Positions 4,525 to 8,472 of a stretch of DNA of 8,472 nt are shown here, piece after piece. Position 1 is the first letter of the stretch. Every line of letters begins with the position of its first letter. The DNA is taken from contig CBCXVS010000310.1 of assembly GCA_965178525.1 (NCBI GenBank), positions 1-8,472 of the forward strand, given 5' to 3'. This stretch comes from CBCXVS01 sp965178525. Lineage in GTDB: Bacteria; Tectomicrobia; Entotheonellia; Entotheonellales; Entotheonellaceae. The position numbers and the translations under genes were made by a program. The notes under the pieces are model-generated. The model was not told the origin of the DNA. It saw only the letters and a program-made list of their open reading frames with translations, and ran no database searches.

Positions 4525-5322
4525 TTACCGGCCCTTGAAAGTGGGTTGGCGTTTCTCCATGAACGCCGCCACCGCTTCGCGATGGTCCTCCGTGTTGTAC
4601 ACCACTCCCATGGGACCGGTAATGGCATCCAAGGCCGACAAAAAATCCATTCGCAAGCACTGATACACGGCCTGTTTCATCAGACGGATCGCCACGCTGG
4701 GGCCATTGACGAGGCGCTTGGCAAAGTCATAGGTCTCGTCCATGAGTTGGTCATCATCGAACACTTTTGAGATCAGACCGATGCGCTCGGCTTCCTCGGC
4801 ACTGACGAAATCGCCGGTCCAAAGCAGCTCCAACGCTTTGGTCAGTCCCACCAGCCGCGGCAGCAAAAACGTACCGCCGTCACCGGCAATAACGCCTACC
4901 TTGACATACGACTCCGCAAATCGAGCGCTGCGGGCGGCATAGCGGATGTCTGTCATCAGGGCCATATCCAATCCTGCCCCCGTGGCAACGCCATTGAGGG
5001 CGCCGAGGTAGGGCTTTTGCAAGGCATCAACGGCGCGAGCCACGGGATGGACATGATTGCGTAAGTAATCCCCGATGTACAGAGCGGGATTGCCCTCTTT
5101 TTGCCCCATCGTCGATAGATCGCCGCCAGCACAGAAGGCACGGCCGGCGCCCGTGAGCACGACCACTCTCACGTCGTCATCCGCCTGACATTCGTGTAGA
5201 GCAGCGGCCCAATCCGCCAGCATGCCATCGTGAAAGGTATTGAGTTTGTCGGGGCGATTCAGCGTAATGGTCGCAATCTTCTGCGCTTTGGTGAATAACA
5301 GCTCGTCAGACATCGTCGTCAC
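4525..5322 (-). CDS. Enoyl-CoA hydratase/isomerase (crotonase) family protein with altered active site
   Basis: Crotonase-fold enzymes act on acyl-CoA thioesters: hydration, isomerisation or C-C cleavage. The 265-aa length is typical. The CoA/oxyanion-hole signatures are AFCAGGD at residues 62-68 and NGVATGAGLDMALMTDIRYA at 110-129. The later block is FAESYVKVGVIAGDGGTF followed by LPRLVGL. Of the two catalytic glutamates of classical enoyl-CoA hydratase, the first is Asp119 here and the second falls on Tyr139, so this is closer to the PaaG-like isomerase pattern than to a true hydratase. The start is GTG 5322 or ATG 5313; AGGAGG lies 3 or 12 bases before them, neither ideal. Its ribosome binding site contains the stop of the upstream monooxygenase gene, so the two are an operon and probably share a pathway. 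Confidence 0.92.
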   Translation of the reverse strand: MTTMSDELLFTKAQKIATITLNRPDKLNTFHDGMLADWAAALHECQADDDVRVVVLTGAGRAFCAGGDLSTMGQKEGNPALYIGDYLRNHVHPVARAVDALQKPYLGALNGVATGAGLDMALMTDIRYAARSARFAESYVKVGVIAGDGGTFLLPRLVGLTKALELLWTGDFVSAEEAERIGLISKVFDDDQLMDETYDFAKRLVNGPSVAIRLMKQAVYQCLRMDFLSALDAITGPMGVVYNTEDHREAVAAFMEKRQPTFKGR

Positions 5323-5329
5323 ACGCCTC

Positions 5330-6343
5330 CTACCTTGAATCTTGCGGCACTTTGGCCACGATCTCCTCCGCGATCATGCGAAGATAATCGATACGCGCCT
5401 GCACATCCGTGGGCAGGCTGTAAATAGTAAAACCGATGTAGGCCAAGCCCGCCTCCTCACGCGCCCAGTGAATCGTGTCGAGACAGTCTCGAGGCGAGCC
5501 ATGAATCGTCCAGGCGTCGAGCCCGGACTCGAAATCCAATTGCAAAGGCACCATGGTGCGCTCTTGCATGCGCCAACGCTTGTAATTACTGAACGTCTTC
5601 TCCAGATAACCCTGCGCCTTGGCTGCAGCGTCCGCTTTATCCCGCCCTACGATCAGGCTGCGGGAGGCGCCGAGCATGCCCATGTGCGGGTTGCCACTGT
5701 GCTGGCGCTCGTCTTGATAGAGGGTCACCAGTTCGCGGATATCGCGCCAGGCCACCTGCGGCCCCAGAAAAATCCCATCGGCCAGCCGCGCCGCCCGCCG
5801 CACCGCTCCCGGGCTCTGGGCGCCGAACTCGAGGGGGGGATGAGGCTGCTGATACGGCCCAAATCCTAGCCGTGCCACGTCGAGCGTGATGTACTTGCCG
5901 TGAAACGTCACCTCCTCCCCGGCCCAGAGTCGCTTCATCACCTGCAACGACTCGGTCAATTTCGGCACGCGGTCCTTCCGCGTCAACCCGGCCACCTGGA
6001 GTTCTTCCTCGCGATACCCAATGGCCACGCCCAGCGTCAGGCGGCCATGTGTCAGGTGATCGAGGGTGGCGATATTCTCAGCCACCTCAACGGCGTTGAG
6101 AAGCGGCAACAGCAACACGGACGTCTTCAGACGCATGGTCCCCGTTTCCGGAGCCAGGCGGGCTACTAGCGGATACGGTTGCGGCCACACGGTGGGATAG
6201 GATAGCCAGTGATGCGGGGTCGAGACCCAGGCACAACCCATGGTGGAGGCGGCCTGCACCACCTTGATTACTTCGTCGAGGATCTGCGTCGGCGGACGTT
6301 CTGGGGGGCTAAAAAAGGGCGTCAGATGAATACCGATTTGCAT
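5330..6343 (-). CDS. LLM-class (luciferase-like) flavin-dependent oxidoreductase
   Basis: Proteins of this family are TIM-barrel monooxygenases or dehydrogenases using FMN or coenzyme F420. The 337-aa product begins MQIGIHLTPFFSPPERPPTQ and has the STPHHWL segment at 41-47. The family signature ENIATLDHLTHGRLTLGVAI lies at 89-108, followed by GYREEEL. FGAQSPGAVRRAARLADG (173-190) is the usual phosphate/cofactor-binding region. A GSPRDC-like motif near the C-terminus is the typical late loop. The ATG at 6343 follows AGGAGGAG at short spacing, a very good ribosome binding site. It lies directly upstream of the crotonase gene, suggesting joint breakdown or modification of an acyl-CoA, terpenoid or aromatic compound. 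Whether FMN or F420 is used cannot be told. The sequence is complete. Confidence 0.93.
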   Translation of the reverse strand: MQIGIHLTPFFSPPERPPTQILDEVIKVVQAASTMGCAWVSTPHHWLSYPTVWPQPYPLVARLAPETGTMRLKTSVLLLPLLNAVEVAENIATLDHLTHGRLTLGVAIGYREEELQVAGLTRKDRVPKLTESLQVMKRLWAGEEVTFHGKYITLDVARLGFGPYQQPHPPLEFGAQSPGAVRRAARLADGIFLGPQVAWRDIRELVTLYQDERQHSGNPHMGMLGASRSLIVGRDKADAAAKAQGYLEKTFSNYKRWRMQERTMVPLQLDFESGLDAWTIHGSPRDCLDTIHWAREEAGLAYIGFTIYSLPTDVQARIDYLRMIAEEIVAKVPQDSR

Positions 6344-6369
6344 AGGCTCCTCCTGGCAATGCGAGGCTG

Positions 6370-6382
6370 ACCCCCCAGGGGT
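6370..6382. repeat. Small hairpin between yhbY and the monooxygenase gene
   Basis: ACCCC at 6370-6374 and GGGGT at 6378-6382 form a short perfect stem around CCA in the 68-base gap. With no T-run it is not a classical terminator. It could reduce read-through or be chance. Confidence 0.25.
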
Positions 6383-6411
6383 TACACGATCTTCTTATGA
6401 CTTTGACCGCG

Positions 6412-6735
6412 TTAGTGCAACGGGAGTGGTATCGTCCTCTTGTCCGGGTCGGAATGTTGCCGGTAGAACATGTAAACATGGCCAATCGCGCCGATCATCT
6501 CGCTGGCGGATGCCTGTGTGATCGTCTGTGCCAGCTCTCGCTTCTGTGCTTTGTAGTCCTGAAAACGGACTTTGATGAGTTCATGATGATCCAAGGCTTC
6601 GTCAATGGCGGCGAGCACGCGGGGCGTGAGGCCGGTCTTACCGATATGGACGACCGGCCTCAGATGGTGGGCTATGGCGCGGAGATAGTGGCGATCGGAA
6701 CCTTTAAGAGGGGGTTTTGCTGCGGGTGCCGTCAT
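6412..6735 (-). CDS. yhbY: YhbY-family RNA-binding ribosome-assembly protein (CRS1/YhbY domain)
   Basis: YhbY associates with pre-50S ribosomal subunits and is a single CRM (CRS1/YhbY) domain. The 107-aa product matches the family along its length: LKGSDRHYLRAIAHHLRPVV, then HIGKTGLTPRVLAAIDEALD with the conserved G-K-x-G loop, then the hallmark HHELIKVRF, then IGHVYMFYRQHSDPDKRTIPLP. I chose ATG 6735 because AGGAG lies five bases before it. A longer form from GTG 6765 or 6768 would add ten or eleven residues (VTAPFFIGDR) not expected in the family. The gene follows an orphan mazE by 26 bases and precedes the monooxygenase gene on the same strand, so it may be cotranscribed with both. Confidence 0.93.
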   Translation of the reverse strand: MTAPAAKPPLKGSDRHYLRAIAHHLRPVVHIGKTGLTPRVLAAIDEALDHHELIKVRFQDYKAQKRELAQTITQASASEMIGAIGHVYMFYRQHSDPDKRTIPLPLH

Positions 6736-6764
6736 ACGATCTCCTATGAAAAACGGTGCCGTCA
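6725..6764. repeat. 10-bp direct repeat flanking the yhbY leader
   Basis: GGTGCCGTCA occurs at 6725-6734 and at 6755-6764, exactly 30 bases apart. On the coding strand both copies read G/ATG-ACG-GCA-CC and are in the same frame. One is at the yhbY start, the other overlaps the mazE stop. It may reflect duplication or a recombination scar. Confidence 0.5.
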
Positions 6765-7004
6765 CCACACCTCATTCCCCTGAGGCGGACCGGTTTCAAT
6801 CTCACCGTGCAGATTTTCCTCTGTCACACCGGCCAGGAGTTCCTCAAGCGTATAAGCCGGAGGGTCCACAGGGGCAATCAACCATGAGCCATCCGTACAC
6901 GTCATCTCAACCAGAGCCCCTGCCGCAATCTGCACTTGGTTTGCCAAAGGCTTGGGAATCCGTAGGGCCAAACTATTTCCCCACTTTTGCACACGAACTT
7001 GCAT
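6762..7004 (-). CDS. mazE: MazE-type AbrB-fold antitoxin without a toxin
   Basis: The 80-aa product begins MQVRVQKWGNSLALRIPKPL, a textbook SpoVT/AbrB swapped-hairpin DNA-binding domain (residues 1-46). Its acidic tail YTLEELLAGVTEENLHGEIE and final GNEVW are typical of the MazF-binding part of these antitoxins. GAGG lies nine bases before the ATG. The protein seems intact. MazF should start at or just after the stop at 6762-6764, but the next gene on this strand is yhbY. This antitoxin belongs to a different fold class from the ribbon-helix-helix MazE at 982-1224, so it is not a duplicate of that gene. It may serve as an orphan repressor or neutralise MazF proteins encoded elsewhere; cross-neutralisation of the MazF at 1218-1562 is possible but unsupported. 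Confidence 0.92.
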   Translation of the reverse strand: MQVRVQKWGNSLALRIPKPLANQVQIAAGALVEMTCTDGSWLIAPVDPPAYTLEELLAGVTEENLHGEIETGPPQGNEVW

Positions 7005-7018
7005 GGTATCACGCCTCG

Positions 7019-7037
7019 ATATCTACATTGAAGATAT
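7019..7037. promoter_or_regulatory. Inverted repeat upstream of the orphan mazE, possible operator
   Basis: ATATCT at 7019-7024 and AGATAT at 7032-7037 are exact inverted repeats with a 7-base centre, starting 15 bases before the mazE ATG. A leftward -10-like TATATC (7033-7038) overlaps one arm. TCGACA (7054-7059) could be the -35 with a short 15-base spacer. The position suits autoregulation by the AbrB-fold antitoxin. The promoter assignment is weak. Confidence 0.4.
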
Positions 7038-7083
7038 ACGCGAAGAGGACAGCTGTCGAGTCCAAGCGGCGAGTCGTGACACC

Positions 7084-7102
7084 AACCGTCTACTTGACGG
7101 TT
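7084..7102. terminator. 7-bp perfect hairpin over the glycosidase stop codon
   Basis: AACCGTC at 7084-7090 and GACGGTT at 7096-7102 pair perfectly around five bases. It includes the stop codon of the leftward glycosidase gene at 7090-7092. The bases that follow in the leftward transcript are not a U-run, so it may be a 3'-stabilising or weak termination structure rather than a classical terminator. Confidence 0.4.
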
Positions 7103-8400
7103 ATAATCTCCACCTCGCCTTCGCGCCGTTCCACGTGGAGCCCTACATCCTGCGGATGCCGCTGCAACACGAGGTCAACGCAGGCGGCGCCGGCTCTGAG
7201 ATTGGTGATCCGCACATCTTGAAGGAAGTCCGGCAGCAGGGGGGCGAGAAAGCGCAGTTGCGGGCTGGGATGCCGAAATGACAGGCCCAGGCAGGCTTGT
7301 AAGAGGTAAAACACCGAGGCGCTCGCCCAGGCTTGCGGGGCGCAGGCGACGGGATAGAGGGTGGGGCCCTCGCTCGGGCGGCGAGCAAAGCCGCAGAAGA
7401 GTTCGGGCAGCCGATGCAAGTCCAGAAAAATACTGGCATAGAAAAGCCCGGTCAACACCTTCAGGGCCATCTCCGTGAAGCCATAGCGCGCCAGCCCAGC
7501 GGCAATGAGGGCATTGTCATGCGGCCAGACCGAGCCATTGTGGTAGGACATCGGGTTGTAGCGCCGCTCTGACACGGCCAGGGTGCGGATACCCCAGCCG
7601 GAAAACATGTCCTCGGCTAAGAGGGTGTCTGCCACGCGCTGCGCTCGCGCCGCACTCGCAATACCGGCAAACAGAGCATGGCCGGCGTTGGAGGAGCGCA
7701 CACAGCAGGGCTCTTTGTGGCCGTCGAGCGCCAGCGCATAGGTGCCGAGTTCCTCACACCAGAAGGCCTCTTCAAAATGGGCTTGCAACGCCTGCGCTTG
7801 CTGCTGGAGCGCCTCGGCGCGCGCCCTATGGCCTAACAGCTCGGCCAGCACGGCCGCGCCGCGCTTGGCGGCATAGACATAGCCCTGCACCTCACACAAC
7901 GCGATGGGGCCCTCGGCCAGCGTGCCATCGGCATGGAACACCGAATCATGCGAATCCTTCCAGCCTTGCTGCACGAGGCCGCTCGACGTTTGCCGGGCGT
8001 ATTCGACAAAGCCATCGCCGTCGACATCGCCGTGATGGTCGATCCAATCCAACGCGCGCTCGAGGTGGGGCCAGAGGGTGGCGATGAACTCTCGGTCGCC
8101 GGTGCAATCGTAATACGCCTCGGCCAGCATGACAAAGAGGGGGGTGGTGTCCACCGAGCCATAATAGCGGCCGAAGGGAATTTCGCCCAGGGCGGCCATT
8201 TCTCCCTGCCGCGTTTCGTGCATGATTTTGCCCAGTTTGGCATCCTGGGCCGGAATCCGCTCGGTGGCTTGGGTCGCCGCGGCATACGCCAGCACCCCCC
8301 GCGCCAGCGACGGATTGACCCAGAGCAACTCCAGGGCCGTAATGAGCCCATCGCGCCCGAACGGCGTACTGAACCAGGGTACGCCGGGAATGGCGTTAAG
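7090..8400 (-). pseudogene. Glycogen-debranching-type glycosidase (amylo-alpha-1,6-glucosidase family), 5'-truncated
   Basis: Related proteins (about 650-750 aa) have an N-terminal beta domain and a C-terminal (alpha/alpha)6-barrel glycosidase domain acting on alpha-glucans. Only the barrel is here. The frame opens at 8400, just after TGA 8401-8403, with LNAIPGVPWFSTPFGRDGLI, the start of the barrel containing the conserved F-G-R-D. It continues through YYGSVDTTPLF, QGWKDSHDS, CEVQGYVYAA, SSNAGHALFAGI, GWGIRTLAVSERRYNPM and the hallmark SYHNGSVWPHDNALIAAGL, ending EIITVK. No further break is seen in 436 codons. The nearest possible start is TTG 8328, which would discard F-G-R-D. The 70 bases upstream show no family sequence in any frame and contain several stops. 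The missing N-terminal half implies a rearrangement or assembly join near 8400; alternatively a very short barrel-only product is made. Confidence 0.85.
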
Positions 8401-8472
8401 TCAAGCCAACTCCTTTCTTGATGAAGCAGTTACGCCGATTGCCTGAGACCGACTCTCCTCTCATGATGAGGG

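Noticed and set aside
3843..4628. Long minus-strand frame of 261 codons
   Set aside because: It is antisense to the Ros/MucR gene, whose zinc finger is unmistakable.
7096..7107. TTGACG...TATAAT-like boxes on the plus strand near the glycosidase end
   Set aside because: The two elements are only a few bases apart, so they cannot form a promoter; the first is an arm of the stop-codon hairpin.
7933..8421. Plus-strand frame of 162 codons
   Set aside because: It mirrors the glycosidase gene, whose motifs are on the minus strand.

Overview
The window looks like a piece of an uncultured, fairly GC-rich bacterial chromosome with much remodelled accessory DNA. Several features suggest a metabolically broad soil-, water- or host-associated lineage of the Tectomicrobia, Methylomirabilota or Deltaproteobacteria kind: a Ros/MucR-type zinc-finger regulator, a luciferase-like (LLM) flavin monooxygenase beside a crotonase, and several toxin-antitoxin loci with decayed relatives. 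This placement is inference; there is no rRNA or single-copy marker gene that would fix it.

Left part (1-1562). A BrnT-type toxin and its helix-turn-helix antitoxin lie on the minus strand, both broken. The toxin has no start and an unrecognisable N-terminus. The antitoxin carries two separate +1 insertions, each in a homopolymer. A 16-bp palindrome sits upstream of them. Next, on the plus strand, is an intact MazE (ribbon-helix-helix) / MazF operon with a 7-bp overlap. Its promoter carries a perfect inverted repeat between -35 and -10 and lies so close to the ATG that the mRNA is probably leaderless.

Middle (1545-3539, minus strand). A small ORF with a near-perfect ribosome binding site follows a gene for a PAS-domain protein with a C-terminal zinc-ribbon-like segment. 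Upstream of that is a 305-bp gene-free stretch and then a GNAT-like acetyltransferase. The gene-free stretch holds a textbook sigma70-type promoter pointing rightwards, into the antisense strand of the acetyltransferase, with a palindrome on its -35 box.

Plus-strand pair (3654-4382). A 72-residue unknown protein with an unclear start is followed by a Ros/MucR-family C2H2 regulator. Between them are two mutually exclusive GC-rich hairpins.

Right part (4525-8400, all minus strand). In order of transcription: a 5'-truncated glycogen-debranching-type glycosidase, an orphan AbrB-fold MazE antitoxin with no MazF, the ribosome-assembly RNA-binding protein YhbY, an LLM flavin oxidoreductase, and an enoyl-CoA hydratase/isomerase-family protein. 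The last two are tightly coupled (the stop codon of one lies within the ribosome binding site of the next) and probably work together on an acyl-CoA or carbonyl compound. The crotonase lacks the two canonical catalytic glutamates, so simple hydratase activity is doubtful. A 27-bp dispersed repeat occurs at 1601-1627 and 4464-4490, differing at four positions, all transitions.

No rRNA, tRNA, CRISPR array or recognisable insertion sequence was seen. The strongest leads are the leaderless autoregulated mazEF promoter, the small ORF beside the PAS/zinc protein, the small ORF/MucR pair with its switch-like hairpins, and the orphan MazE joined to yhbY.
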